The notes: generated by a model from the letters alone, not told the origin. A DNA stretch of 64,000 bases from Streptoverticillium olivoreticuli subsp. olivoreticuli (GCF_003391135.1 NZ_CP031455.1:5998001-6062000), one strand, 5' to 3'. Numbered from the stretch's first letter, positions 24,403-34,744 are shown. A program made the numbers and translations.

Positions 24403-25707
24403 ATGGCTGCACGAGTTGGTGACGAGGACGGCCTCGGGGCGTCCGCCATGTCCGACGTATCCGCCCAGTCGGGTGCGGTTCCACCGATGTCCGGTACGTC
24501 CGTGTCGGCTGTGTCCCTCGACGAGGTGCGCGAAGCCCAGAAGATGCTCTCCGGGGTGGCCCGGACCACCGTGCTCGAAGGCAGCCGTTTCCTGTCCGGG
24601 CTGGTCGGGGCGCCGGTCCACCTGAAGTGCGAGAACCTCCAGCGGACGGGCTCCTTCAAGGTGCGCGGCGCGTATGTGCGCATCGCGGGGCTCTCCGAAC
24701 AGGAGCGCGCGGCGGGCGTGGTGGCCGCCAGCGCGGGCAACCACGCGCAGGGCGTGGCCCTGGCGGCCGCGCTCCTGGGCGTGCGCTCCACGGTGTTCAT
24801 GCCGGAGGGCGCGCCCCTGCCGAAGGTCGCCGCGACCCGGGAGTACGGTGCCGAGGTGCGCCTCTACGGGCAGATCGTGGACGAGACGATGCGGGCGGCG
24901 CAGGAGTACGCGCGGGCGACCGGCGCGGTCTTCATCCACCCCTTCGACCACCCGGACGTCATCGCGGGCCAGGGCACGGTGGGCCTGGAGATCCTGGAGC
25001 AGTGCCCCGAGGTGCGCACCGTCGTGGTGGGTATCGGCGGCGGCGGGCTGGCCGCGGGCATCGCGGTGGCGGTGAAGGCGCTGCGGCCTGACGTGCGGAT
25101 CGTGGGGGTCCAGGCCGCCGGAGCGGCCGCCTATCCGCCCTCGCTGGCCGCCGGGCACCCGGTCTCGGTCGAGGCGCCGGCGACGATGGCGGACGGCATC
25201 AAGGTGGGGCGGCCCGGCGAGGTGCCGTTCCGCATCGTCGAGGAGCTGGTGGACGAGGTCCGCACGGTCTCCGAGGACGAGCTCTCCAGCGCGCTGCTGC
25301 TCCTGCTGGAGCGGGCGAAGCTGGTGGTGGAGCCGGCCGGGGCGAGCCCGGTGGCGGCGCTGCTGTCCGATCCCGGGGCGTTCGAGGGGCCCGTGGTCGC
25401 GGTGCTGTCGGGCGGCAACGTGGACCCGCTGCTGATGCAGCGCATCCTGCGGCACGGCATGGCGGCGGCGGGCCGCTATCTGTCGCTGCGGCTGCGGCTG
25501 ACGGACCGCCCCGGGGCGCTGGCCGCGCTCTTGGAGGTGCTGTCGGAGGTCGACGCGAACGTCCTCGACGTGAGCCATGTGCGGACCGATCCGCGGCTCG
25601 GGCTCACGGAGGCGGAGGTGGAGTTGCACCTGGAGACCAAGGGGCCGGAGCACTGTGCCGAGGTGGGATCGGCTTTGCGGGACGCGGGATATCTGGTCAT
25701 GGACTGA
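24403..25707 (+). CDS. ilvA: Threonine ammonia-lyase (threonine dehydratase) with C-terminal ACT domain
   Basis: 434 residues from the chosen ATG; later starts at 24448 or 24487 would shorten a poorly conserved head. The PLP lysine is in GSFKVRGAYVR, and SAGNHAQGVA and GIGGGGLAAG bind the cofactor phosphate. The C-terminal 80 residues (LRLRLTDRPGALAALLEVL) form one ACT domain, as in short biosynthetic/catabolic enzymes. It converts threonine to 2-oxobutanoate, feeding isoleucine and propionyl-CoA, the latter linking to PccB in this window. MarR is divergent upstream. Confidence 0.92.
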   Translation: MAARVGDEDGLGASAMSDVSAQSGAVPPMSGTSVSAVSLDEVREAQKMLSGVARTTVLEGSRFLSGLVGAPVHLKCENLQRTGSFKVRGAYVRIAGLSEQERAAGVVAASAGNHAQGVALAAALLGVRSTVFMPEGAPLPKVAATREYGAEVRLYGQIVDETMRAAQEYARATGAVFIHPFDHPDVIAGQGTVGLEILEQCPEVRTVVVGIGGGGLAAGIAVAVKALRPDVRIVGVQAAGAAAYPPSLAAGHPVSVEAPATMADGIKVGRPGEVPFRIVEELVDEVRTVSEDELSSALLLLLERAKLVVEPAGASPVAALLSDPGAFEGPVVAVLSGGNVDPLLMQRILRHGMAAAGRYLSLRLRLTDRPGALAALLEVLSEVDANVLDVSHVRTDPRLGLTEAEVELHLETKGPEHCAEVGSALRDAGYLVMD

Positions 25708-25794
25708 TCCGGCGAGGGAGGTTCATTCACAGGGCGGAACGACTACTACGAACGTAAAATCGCGTAATACGTCACCCAAACGGGGAGAACCTCC

Positions 25795-26768
<974 letters not shown>

Positions 26769-26772
<4 letters not shown>

Positions 26773-27629
26773 GCACCCTCGGCGGCGCCGCTGCCGGGAC
26801 CGTGACGCCCAGGGCGCTCGGCGGTGTCGGCCAGTCCGTGCGCGACTCCCTCGTCGTCGCCAAGCGCAATCTGATCCGGATGGCGCGGATCCCGGAAGTG
26901 GTCATCTTCGGGCTGATCCAGCCGATCATGTTCGTGGTGCTGTTCAGCTATGTCTTCGGCGGCTCGATCGCCGTGGGCGGCAACACCGACCCCTCCACCT
27001 ACCGGCAGTTCCTGATGGCGGGCATCTTCGCCCAGACCGTGACCTTCGCCACGGCGGGGGCGGGCGCGGGCATCGCCGACGACATGCACAAGGGGCTCAT
27101 CGACCGCTTCCGGTCGCTGCCGATGGCCCGCGGGGCCGTGCTCACGGGCCGTACGCTCGCGGACCTGGTGCAGACCGCGCTGACGCTGGTGGTGCTGGCG
27201 GTCGTCGCGGTGATCGTGGGGTGGCGGACGCACGCGGGCATCCCCAAGGCGGTGGCGGGCTTCGCCCTGCTGCTCCTGCTCGGCTACGCCTTCTCCTGGA
27301 TCGGCGCCCTGATCGGGCTGTCCGTGCGCACCCCGGAGGCGGCCACCTCGGGCGGGCTGATCTGGCTCTTCCCGCTGACCTTCATCTCGAACGCGTTCGT
27401 GCCGTCCGACAACATGCCGATGGTGCTGCGCAACATCGCAGAGTGGAACCCCTTCAGCGCGACCGTGCAGGCGGCCCGGCAGCTCTTCGGCAATCTGCCG
27501 GACGGCTATCCGGTGCCGTCCGCGTGGCCGATGCAGCACCCGGTGTGGGCCTCGCTGATCTGGTCGGTGCTGATCATCGTGGCCTTCCGGACGCTGTCGG
27601 TGCGCAAATACCGCTCGGCCACCGCCTGA
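26769..27629 (+). CDS. ABC transporter permease, DrrB type
   Basis: 286 residues from a GTG overlapping the ATPase stop (GTGA). Six transmembrane segments are visible, starting with VVIFGLIQPIMFVVLFSYVFGG and including LLLLLGYAFSWIGALIGLSV, the ABC-2 transporter pattern. The soluble loop GIADDMHKGLIDRFRSLPM is the coupling region typical of DrrB. It forms a dimer with the preceding ATPase for export. Its natural terminator was split by an IS30 element just downstream. Confidence 0.92.
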
Positions 27630-27678
27630 GCGGCCCGTGGCACGCGAAGAGCCCCGGACCCATGAGGCGAATTCCAGG

Positions 27679-28969
27679 GGTCGTTGCAACACAGTGATCA
27701 ACTGGCTGTGGCCAGAAGCTTAGCGAGACGCTCGGCTGGGGTTTCCCAGCCGAGCGTTTTGCGTGGGCGGCTGTTCAGTTCGATGGCTACGGCCTTGAGG
27801 TGCTCAGGGTCGTGGCCGGACAGGTCGGTGCCCTTGGGGAAGTACTGCCGTAGCAGGCCGTTCGTGTTCTCGTTCGAGCCGCGCTGCCAGGGGCTGCCGG
27901 GATCGCAGAAGTAGACGGGCATGTCTGTGGCGGTGCTGAACTGCTGGTGCAGGTGCATCTCGGAGCCCTGGTCCCAGGTGAGTGAGCGTCTGAGCTGGGC
28001 GGGCAGGGCTGAGACGGTGTGTATGAGCGCGTCGCGCATCTGGGCGGGCTGGCGGCCGTCGGGCAGGTGGACCAGGGCGACAAAGCGGCTGGACCGCTCG
28101 ACCAGCGTCCCGATCGCGGACTTGTGCGCCTTGCCGATGATGAGGTCGCCCTCCCAGTGTCCGGGGACCGCCCGGTCGGCTGCCTCTGCCGGACGCTCGC
28201 TGATCATCACCATGCCTGTCGACATGCGCGGCTGGCGCTTGTGGGACTGGCGGTGCGGCCGACGTATGGCCCGTCCGGTGCGCAGAGCGCGGGTCAGCCC
28301 GCGCCGGAGTTCTCCGCGGCCCTGGACGTAGAGGGCCTGGTAGATCGTCTCGTGGGTCACGTGCATCTCCGGCTGGTCGGGGAAGCGTGCCCGCAGAGCC
28401 TGGCAGATCTGCTCAGGGCTCCACCGTGTCGACAGGTGGTCCTGGATGAAGTCCCGCAATTCCGGGTTCTGGCCGATCTTCCCGGGCTTCGGACGGGGCC
28501 GGCGGGCATCAGCACGGGCCTGTGCGGCGTGAGGCCGGTAGGCCCAGCCGGAGCCGCCCCTGTGCAGCGGTATGCCGTTGCGGCGTATCTCCCGGCTGAT
28601 TGTTGAGGGGCTGCGGCCCAGCTCGGCCGCGATGGTCCGGATGGACGCCTTCTCCCGCCGCCGGTCAGCGATATGGATGCGCTCGGACTCCCGCAGATAG
28701 CGGCCAGGGCCTGCCGAAGACGGCTCCCGGTGGACCGGGGGACGCGCCTTCGACAAGCCCTTGTGAGCATGGCGGCCGTTGCGCCACACCTTGCCGGTCC
28801 GCGGGTTGATACCCACGATCCGGCACGCCTCTTTGTTGCTGTAGCCCTGCCGCATGAGCTGGAAGTATGCCGTCCGCTCAGCGATCAGCTTCTTCCGTCC
28901 CTGCGGCCTCCGGTCCTCCCGGATCTGATGGTCCATCGCAATCCCCTGAGCTGGGGTGTTGCAACGACC
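27679..28969 (-). mobile_element. IS30-family insertion sequence, complete
   Basis: The element is 1,291 bp, bounded by perfect 14-bp terminal inverted repeats GGTCGTTGCAACAC (27679-27692) and its complement (28956-28969). It holds one intact transposase gene and appears functional. I see no clear target-site duplication; IS30 elements make only 2-3 bp. It is inserted in the loop of a terminator hairpin. Confidence 0.88.
27698..28936 (-). CDS. IS30 family transposase
   Basis: 412 residues. N-terminal helix-turn-helix regions (MRQGYSNKEACRIVGI, and IRTIAAELGRSPSTISREIRRN, the IS30 signature) bind the ends. The DDE catalytic core is complete: Asp in GHWEGDLIIG, Asp in TWDQGSEM, Glu in RGSNENTNGLLRQYFPKG. 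CAGGGGATTGCG precedes the ATG. The frame is uninterrupted, so the protein should be active. It is flanked by matching 14-bp inverted repeats. Confidence 0.95.
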   Translation of the reverse strand: MDHQIREDRRPQGRKKLIAERTAYFQLMRQGYSNKEACRIVGINPRTGKVWRNGRHAHKGLSKARPPVHREPSSAGPGRYLRESERIHIADRRREKASIRTIAAELGRSPSTISREIRRNGIPLHRGGSGWAYRPHAAQARADARRPRPKPGKIGQNPELRDFIQDHLSTRWSPEQICQALRARFPDQPEMHVTHETIYQALYVQGRGELRRGLTRALRTGRAIRRPHRQSHKRQPRMSTGMVMISERPAEAADRAVPGHWEGDLIIGKAHKSAIGTLVERSSRFVALVHLPDGRQPAQMRDALIHTVSALPAQLRRSLTWDQGSEMHLHQQFSTATDMPVYFCDPGSPWQRGSNENTNGLLRQYFPKGTDLSGHDPEHLKAVAIELNSRPRKTLGWETPAERLAKLLATAS

Positions 28970-29009
28970 ACTAGAACCTAAGTGAGGGCCCGGGGCTCTT
29001 CGCGAGGGC

Positions 29010-29507
29010 TCAGCCCTGGTACGGCTTGGCGTCCAGGATGCGGACCTTGGCCTTGCGGCCGTTGGGCAGCTCGTACTCCGCGTCGGCGCCGATCTTCTTG
29101 CCGTTCACGCCGGTGCCCAGCGGGGACTGCGGGGAGTAGGTCTCGATGTCCGAGCTCGCGTACTCCCGGGAGGCCAGCAGGAAGTCCAGGGTGTCGTCCG
29201 GGTCGCCGTCGAAGGCGATGGTGACGACCATGCCGGGGGCGACCATGCCGTCCGCCGCCGGAGCCTCGCCGACCTTGGCGTTCTCCAGCAGCTGGGTGAG
29301 CTGGCGCACGCGGAGCTCCTGCTTGCCCTGCTCCTCCTTGGCCGCGTGGTAACCGCCGTTCTCTCGCAGGTCACCCTCCTCGCGGGCCGCCGCGATCTTC
29401 ATCGCGATCTCGGTGCGAGCGGGACCAGACAGGTACTCCAGCTCGGCCTTGAGCTGGTCGTACGCCTCCTGAGTCAGCCAGGTGACGTTGTCGCTGGTCT
29501 GGGTCAC
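29010..29507 (-). CDS. greA: Transcription elongation factor GreA
   Basis: 165 residues from a GTG with GAGGAG upstream; an earlier in-frame start at 29549 is not supported. The N-terminal coiled coil (about 10-80) carries the acidic tip REEGDLRENGGYHAAKEEQG that reaches the RNA polymerase active site to trigger transcript cleavage. The C-terminal FKBP-like domain includes SPLGTGVNGKKIGAD. It rescues backtracked polymerase. Its terminator arm lies directly downstream, now separated from its partner by IS30. Confidence 0.95.
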   Translation of the reverse strand: MTQTSDNVTWLTQEAYDQLKAELEYLSGPARTEIAMKIAAAREEGDLRENGGYHAAKEEQGKQELRVRQLTQLLENAKVGEAPAADGMVAPGMVVTIAFDGDPDDTLDFLLASREYASSDIETYSPQSPLGTGVNGKKIGADAEYELPNGRKAKVRILDAKPYQG

Positions 29508-29693
29508 AGGTGCTCCTCGTCGGTACTGGGGAAAAACTTGGGGATACATCGGGGATACAAATGAACGCCCTACTCAGAAGGGTGCACCTTCAAAGGTGGG
29601 CGAAACCACGAGCCTAACAATTAGGTCCGGAAAGGGGGAAGAAGCCGCGGGGAGAAACTGCGCAAGAAACGCGTCAACGCAGGTCAGTGCCGG

Positions 29694-30104
29694 TCAGCCC
29701 CGGGACGTGGTGGTGCAGCCCTCAAGCTCGGTGGCGGCGGCGTGCCTGGTGGTGCGGAACGTGACGCGCTCGGTGAAGTGATCCTCACGGCGGTCCAGCG
29801 TGACATCCACCCGGCCGACCTCGGAGCCGTCGCTGCCCAGCGAGCGCAGTGTGCAGACGCCCGTGTCGCCCTTGTTCTTGCGGACCTCCAGCACCGCCTG
29901 CACGGAGGTGTCCGTCATCGGCTTGGAGCGGATCAACTGGGCGCTGACATCCGTCTTGGTGAGGTAGTGCACACCGAACCAGACGAGCACCCCGGCCAGC
30001 GCGACGCCCAGCACCGCGGCGACGATCTTGAGCTTGCGGTCCGCGCGCTGGTCCGCCGACCGGCCGTAACGACCGTCGGGCAGCCCCTCGCGTGCCGCAG
30101 CCAT
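29694..30104 (-). CDS. DUF4307 membrane protein
   Basis: 136 residues. A cytoplasmic head (about 25 residues) is followed by one transmembrane helix (KIVAAVLGVALAGVLVWFGVHYL, about 26-47) and an exported beta-rich domain with two cysteines (VCTLRSLG and EGCTTT) that could form a disulphide. AGGAGG precedes the ATG. This is the actinobacterial DUF4307 family, whose place next to mca is conserved. Function is unknown; the mycothiol context hints at an envelope or redox role. Confidence 0.85.
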   Translation of the reverse strand: MAAAREGLPDGRYGRSADQRADRKLKIVAAVLGVALAGVLVWFGVHYLTKTDVSAQLIRSKPMTDTSVQAVLEVRKNKGDTGVCTLRSLGSDGSEVGRVDVTLDRREDHFTERVTFRTTRHAAATELEGCTTTSRG

Positions 30105-30140
30105 GATCTTCCTCCTGGTCGGGGACCGGTCCCATCGACC

Positions 30141-30166
30141 GGAATGAAACGTCGCCTGCTTCGGTC
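30141..30166 (+). promoter_or_regulatory. SigR-like promoter upstream of mca
   Basis: GGAAT (30141-30145) is followed after 18 bases by GTC (30164-30166), one mismatch from the SigR pattern GGAAT-N18-GTT. mca is a known SigR target in S. coelicolor, which supports the call. Confidence 0.5.
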
Positions 30167-30229
30167 ACTATAGGAGGCGCCCCGAAACACCGATAAGACG
30201 GGCCGTGACCAGTGACTGAGGATCAAGCC

Positions 30230-31099
30230 TTGACTGAGCAGCTGCGACTGATGGCCGTGCACGCCCACCCCGACGACGAGTCGAGCAAGGGCGCCGCCAC
30301 GATGGCCAAGTACGTGTCCGAGGGGGTGGACGTGCTGGTCGCGACCTGCACGGGCGGTGAGCGCGGCTCCATCCTCAACCCCAAGCTCCAGGGCGACCCG
30401 TACATCGAGGAGCACATCCACGAGGTGCGCGCCAAGGAGATGGACGAGGCGCGCGACATCCTCGGAGTGAAGCAGGAGTGGCTGGGCTTCGTGGACTCCG
30501 GGCTGCCCGAGGGCGACCCGCTGCCCCCGCTGCCCGAGGGCTGCTTCGCGCTCCAGGACGTCGACGAGGCGGCCGGCGCGCTGGTGAAGCTCATCCGGGA
30601 GTTCCGCCCGCACGTGGTCACCACGTACGACGAGAACGGCGGCTATCCGCACCCCGACCACATCATGACCCACAAGATCTCGATGGTGGCCTTCGAGGCG
30701 GCGGGCGACCCCGAGCGCTTCCCCGAGGCCGGCGAGCCCTGGCAGCCGCTGAAGCTCTACTACAACCAGGGCTTCAACCGGCCGCGCACCCTCGCCCTCC
30801 ACGAGGCGCTCCTGGCGCGGGGCATGGAGTCCCCGTACGGCGAGTGGCTGGAGCGGTGGCACAAGATGGGCCGCGAGCGGACCCTGACCACGTATGTGCC
30901 CTGCGGCGACTTCTTCGAGATCCGTGACAAGGCGCTGATCGCGCACGCCACGCAGATCGACCCCGACGGCGGCTGGTTCCGGGTGCCGCTGGACCTCCAG
31001 CGCGAGGTCTGGCCCACCGAGGAGTACGAACTGGCGAAGTCTCTCGTCGGGACATCCCTCCCCGAGGACGACCTCTTCGCGGGCATCCGCAACAATTGA
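30230..31099 (+). CDS. mca: Mycothiol S-conjugate amidase
   Basis: 289 residues from a TTG preceded by GAGG at eight bases; a GTG at 30212 would add six residues. The zinc motif AHPDDES (near residue 11) and GGYPHPDHIMTH (second His) define the LmbE/Mca fold, and the length and tail (LFAGIRNN) match Mca rather than MshB. It cleaves mycothiol-toxin conjugates to a mercapturic acid for export and GlcN-Ins for recycling. A SigR-like promoter lies upstream, as for other thiol-stress genes such as msrA in this window. Confidence 0.93.
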   Translation: MTEQLRLMAVHAHPDDESSKGAATMAKYVSEGVDVLVATCTGGERGSILNPKLQGDPYIEEHIHEVRAKEMDEARDILGVKQEWLGFVDSGLPEGDPLPPLPEGCFALQDVDEAAGALVKLIREFRPHVVTTYDENGGYPHPDHIMTHKISMVAFEAAGDPERFPEAGEPWQPLKLYYNQGFNRPRTLALHEALLARGMESPYGEWLERWHKMGRERTLTTYVPCGDFFEIRDKALIAHATQIDPDGGWFRVPLDLQREVWPTEEYELAKSLVGTSLPEDDLFAGIRNN

Positions 31100-31103
31100 G
31101 CCC

Positions 31104-31400
31104 ATGATGAGCGCGACTGTCTCCCTCGCCGCCACCCACCTCGTGCCGCTCGCCGCTGAGGATCTTGACAAGAACAAGGTCACCCCCGGCGTCCTCGGCT
31201 TCATCGTCTTCGCTCTCCTCGGCGCCGCCGTGTGGATGCTGATGAAGAGCATGAACAAGCACATGAAGAAGGTCGCCTTCGACGAGATCCCGGAGGGCGG
31301 CGTGGCCATGGCCACGGCCGCCGCTCCGGCCGCCGCCTCGGCCTCGCCGGCCCGCGGCGCCGCCAAGGCCGACGGCAAGGGCGACTCCACCGAGGGCTGA
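31104..31400 (+). CDS. Small membrane protein downstream of mca
   Basis: 98 residues, beginning four bases after the mca stop. A short N-terminal stretch leads to one transmembrane helix (about 29-47, VLGFIVFALLGAAVWMLMK), then KSMNKHMKKV and an Ala/Pro-rich, low-complexity cytoplasmic tail. It is conserved beside mca in Streptomyces, as I recall, and is surely in the same transcript. No function is known. It converges on the STAND ATPase gene with only three bases between stops. Confidence 0.75.
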   Translation: MMSATVSLAATHLVPLAAEDLDKNKVTPGVLGFIVFALLGAAVWMLMKSMNKHMKKVAFDEIPEGGVAMATAAAPAAASASPARGAAKADGKGDSTEG

Positions 31401-31403
31401 CGG

Positions 31404-34400
31404 TCAGCTGTCACGGGACAGCACCGCCATGACCTCCCGGGCACGGCGGCCCGGCACCATGCCGAGCCGCCATGCCTGCCATCCCTCTTCCGGCTCGATG
31501 CCGCGCTCCAGCAGCAGGGCGAACGCGTCCGCGCAGTCCTCCAGCGTCGGGTCCGTCGCCCAGTCTGCGGACCGCAGCTCGAACAGCAGCTGCGCCAGCT
31601 CCTCCTGTGCCACCGCCGTGCCCACCACGGAGCCGCCCGCCGAGGTCAGCGGCAGCAGCGTGCACCGCAGGAACCGGGCCCAGGCCGCGCCCCGCCGGTC
31701 TCCGTAGCCCGTGAACAGCCGCTCCGCCTCCGTCACCAGCTCCAGCGCGGAGTCGGACCGGCCGTTGCCCGCGTCGACGACGGCCAGCTCCACACAGGAC
31801 CACGCCTCGCCGTGCGGCACGCCCAGCCGCCGGAAGTCCGCCCGCGCGTCCTGGAGCAGCTGCCGGGCGAAGCCGCTGTTGCGCAGGTTGCCCGTCTGCG
31901 CCGCTCGCTGGTCGCGGGTCACCCGCGCCGCGTGGTGCCGGGCACAGGCCAGGCCGTAGGCGTCCCTCATCCGGTTGAACATGGTGCGCGCCCGCTCCAG
32001 CGCGCGCAGGGCCGCCGCCCGGTCGCCGCTCTCCTCCAGCGACAGGCCCAGGTAGTACAGCGACCAGGCCTCGCCGCGGGCGTCCTCGTTCTCCCGGTGC
32101 CGGGCCGCGGCCCGGTGCAACTGCTCCACCGCCGCGCCCGCGTCGCCCGCCACCAGCCGGGCCCGCGCCAGCTGGGTCAGCGCCCAGGCCCCGCCGCGGC
32201 CGTCCTGGGTGCGGCCGTAGAGCTCCTGGGCCTCGCGGAAGTCCGCCTCCGCCCGCTCGACCTGGCCCATCCGCAGCCGCACCTGACCGAGCTGGAAGTG
32301 CGCCCACGCCTGCCCGTGCAGGCTCTCGCTCTCCCGGTGCAGCTCCAGCGCCTCGGTCAGCAGCTCCAGCGCCCGCGCTATCCCGCCGCGGTCGCGCTCC
32401 ACGGCGGCCAGCGCGTGCAGCGTCCACGCCCGGTCCCCGCTCAGCTCCCGGGCCTCCTGGAGGGCGAGCGCCTCCCGCAGCTTGTCCGTCGCCTCGCGCA
32501 GATGGCCCTGGTGCTGGAGGGTGACGCCCAGATCGCGCAGCGCCCGGGCGGCGCCCGCGGGGTGCTCGGCGTCGAAATACAGATCCACGACGGACGAGAG
32601 CGTCGTACGGGAGGTGTCCAGCTCGCCCAGCTGCCTGGCCGCGATGCCCGTACGCCACTGCACCGAGCGGACCAGCAGGCTCCGGTCGGTCGCCTGGGTC
32701 AGCTCGCTCAGCTCACCCAGGCGGTACAGGTCGCCGCGCAGCAGGCAGTAGTCGCACAGGGCGCCCAGCAGATGCAGCACCGCCGCCTGGTCGACGCCCT
32801 CGGTGTGCCGCAGCGCCGCCGTGATGAAGCTCGATTCGTCGTCCAGCCAGCGCAGCGCCGCGTCCAGCGAGGTGAAGCCGTGGCCGCTCGCCGCGCCCTT
32901 GACGAACATGTCGGCCCGCGTCGAGGTCTTGCCGTCGACCATCCGGATCACGGAGTCCGCCAGCTCCGCGTAGCTGCGGATCAGCCGCTCCTGCGCCGCG
33001 CTCAGCTCGCCCGGCCCCTCCTCCTCGTGCAGCCGCGCGTGAGCGAAGGCCCGGACCAGGTCGTGCATCCGATACCGGCCGGCGCGGACCTGCTCGATCA
33101 GGCCCGCGCGGGCCAGGGCCGCCAGCTCGCGCCCGGCCTCCCGCTCGTCCTGCGCGAGCAGCGCCGCCGCCGCGGCCGCGCCCAGCGAGGCCCGGCCCGC
33201 CAGCGCCATCCGCCGCAGCAGCTGCCGGGCGCTGTCGCTCTGGTCGATGTAGCGCAGCCACAGCACGCGCTCCACCGGGTCGTCCTGCCCGGACGCCGCG
33301 AGCTCCGCGGCCAGCAGGTGGGGGGCGCGCTCGCCCAGGGAGGAACCCGCCACCCGCAGGGCCAGCGGCAGCCCGCCGCACAGCTCGCGCACCTGGGCCA
33401 GGGCCTTCTCGTCGTACGAAGCGGCCTGCGGCTCCTCGGACGCCGCCCGCAGGAGCTCCTCCGCGCCCGCCTCGTCCAGCGGGCCGACGGGCAGCTCGTG
33501 CACCCACGCCACCAGATCGGGCGGCAGGGCCAGCGGGGCCCGCGTCGTGACCAGGACGAGGCTCTCGGAGCGCTCGGGGATCAGGGTGCGGACCTGCTCG
33601 GCGTCCGAGGCGTCGTCCAGCACGACCGTCACCGGCAGGTCGGTGAGGTGCTGGTGATAGAGCTCGGAGAGCTTCTTGAGGTGCTGTTCGTGCGAGGACC
33701 GCTCGCGGAAGAGCAGCTGGTCACGGGGTGCGCCCAGCCGGTTGAGCAGATGCAGCAGGGCGTCGCGCGTCGGCAGCGGCGGCTCGTCGGACTCGCCGCG
33801 CAGATCCACCACGCACGCGCCGCGGAACTGGTCGCGCAGGTGGTGCGCCGCCCGGATCGCGAGCGTGGAGCGCCCCGAGCCGGGCGGCCCGTGCAGCAGC
33901 ACCACCGTCGGCTTGGTCTCCGTGCTCGCCCGCGCCTGGTGCACCCACTGGGTGATCCGCGCGAGGTGGTCGCGGCGGCCCGCGAACGGGCCCACCGCCT
34001 CCGGGATGTGGTCGAAGGAGTGCTCCAGCACATTGCGCCGCCGGGCCGCCGCGCTGCGGTCCGCTCCGCGCAGCACCGGCCCCCGGGCCGTGCCGTTCGC
34101 GCCGGGCCGCCCCGTCGTCCGCCCGCCGCCGCCCGCCCGCGTCGCCGCGGACAGCATCCGCTGCTGGTCCAGGAACGGCCGCACCCCGCGCACCTCGACC
34201 GCCGTCAGCCACGCCAGCCTCAACTGCTGCGCGCCGCCCGGCTGCCCCCGCAGCCCGGCCCGCCGGTGCGCGGCGGGCCAGTGCCCCGCGGTCAGCTTGA
34301 GGACCGTGGCCGCGGAGCCCGCCACCGCCACGCCGACGCCCGCGCCCAGCGCCGTGCCCGCCGAGGTGCCGAAACCGAGGTCCGTGCCCACCGCCGAGAG

Positions 34401-34688
34401 CGCCGCCACCGCCGTGACCAGCGCGGGGGCGGCCAGCGCCGAACGGGTGAGCCCGGCCGTCAGAGGCCGCCGGGCGGCCGCCTCCTCGTCGAGCGCGCGC
34501 ACATACGCCTCGTACTCCTCGGTGGCCTTGGCCGCTATCGCCTCGAGCTCCGTCCGCGCGCGGCGCAGCAGCGCCGCGCCGTCGGTGGCCCCGCCCGAAC
34601 GGCGGACCTCCTCCTCCGCCATCCGGCCCAGCAGATCCTCGACTTCCGTTCGGTGACTGTCCCTCAGAACGGCCCGCACTCCCGCCAT
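31404..34688 (-). CDS. STAND ATPase (NB-ARC) with TPR repeats and putative membrane segments
   Basis: 1094 residues. The head (1-75) is charged and helical; two hydrophobic stretches (about 78-130, LAAPALVTAVAALSAVG and GVGVAVAGSAATVLKL) may cross the membrane. The NB-ARC core runs from about 240: P-loop LLHGPPGSGRSTLAI, Walker B TVVLDDASDAE, and ELCGGLPLALRVAGSSL (GLPL motif). The Walker A lysine is replaced by arginine (codon CGC). TPR repeats (about 650-1000) follow. There is no SARP DNA-binding domain. GGAGGGGGAA precedes the ATG at 34688. Such proteins act as signalling switches; the trigger is unknown. Confidence 0.87.
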   Translation of the reverse strand: MAGVRAVLRDSHRTEVEDLLGRMAEEEVRRSGGATDGAALLRRARTELEAIAAKATEEYEAYVRALDEEAAARRPLTAGLTRSALAAPALVTAVAALSAVGTDLGFGTSAGTALGAGVGVAVAGSAATVLKLTAGHWPAAHRRAGLRGQPGGAQQLRLAWLTAVEVRGVRPFLDQQRMLSAATRAGGGGRTTGRPGANGTARGPVLRGADRSAAARRRNVLEHSFDHIPEAVGPFAGRRDHLARITQWVHQARASTETKPTVVLLHGPPGSGRSTLAIRAAHHLRDQFRGACVVDLRGESDEPPLPTRDALLHLLNRLGAPRDQLLFRERSSHEQHLKKLSELYHQHLTDLPVTVVLDDASDAEQVRTLIPERSESLVLVTTRAPLALPPDLVAWVHELPVGPLDEAGAEELLRAASEEPQAASYDEKALAQVRELCGGLPLALRVAGSSLGERAPHLLAAELAASGQDDPVERVLWLRYIDQSDSARQLLRRMALAGRASLGAAAAAALLAQDEREAGRELAALARAGLIEQVRAGRYRMHDLVRAFAHARLHEEEGPGELSAAQERLIRSYAELADSVIRMVDGKTSTRADMFVKGAASGHGFTSLDAALRWLDDESSFITAALRHTEGVDQAAVLHLLGALCDYCLLRGDLYRLGELSELTQATDRSLLVRSVQWRTGIAARQLGELDTSRTTLSSVVDLYFDAEHPAGAARALRDLGVTLQHQGHLREATDKLREALALQEARELSGDRAWTLHALAAVERDRGGIARALELLTEALELHRESESLHGQAWAHFQLGQVRLRMGQVERAEADFREAQELYGRTQDGRGGAWALTQLARARLVAGDAGAAVEQLHRAAARHRENEDARGEAWSLYYLGLSLEESGDRAAALRALERARTMFNRMRDAYGLACARHHAARVTRDQRAAQTGNLRNSGFARQLLQDARADFRRLGVPHGEAWSCVELAVVDAGNGRSDSALELVTEAERLFTGYGDRRGAAWARFLRCTLLPLTSAGGSVVGTAVAQEELAQLLFELRSADWATDPTLEDCADAFALLLERGIEPEEGWQAWRLGMVPGRRAREVMAVLSRDS

Positions 34689-34716
34689 GGCTTCCCCCTC
34701 CACCAGCGATCGCTCT

Positions 34717-34744
34717 GTGCCTCAAGTGCTCAGTGCCTCAAGTG
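34717..34744. promoter_or_regulatory. 12-bp direct repeat in a divergent promoter region
   Basis: GTGCCTCAAGTG occurs twice (34717-34728 and 34733-34744), 16 bp apart, between the divergent STAND ATPase and DUF255 genes. It could be a regulator site on one face of the helix or a local duplication. Confidence 0.4.

Larger units (their letters stand above)
27643..29004. terminator. Bidirectional terminator split by IS30
   Basis: The left arm CGCGAAGAGCCCCGG (27643-27657) is the exact reverse complement of 28990-29004. The arms flank the IS30 element. Removing the element restores a single 15-bp hairpin with a loop of about 50 nt between convergent drrB-like and greA genes. Confidence 0.75.

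Noticed and set aside
25708..25794. A riboswitch between threonine dehydratase and the ABC exporter
   Set aside because: The AT-rich stretch is only about 85 bp and shows direct repeats but no conserved riboswitch core.
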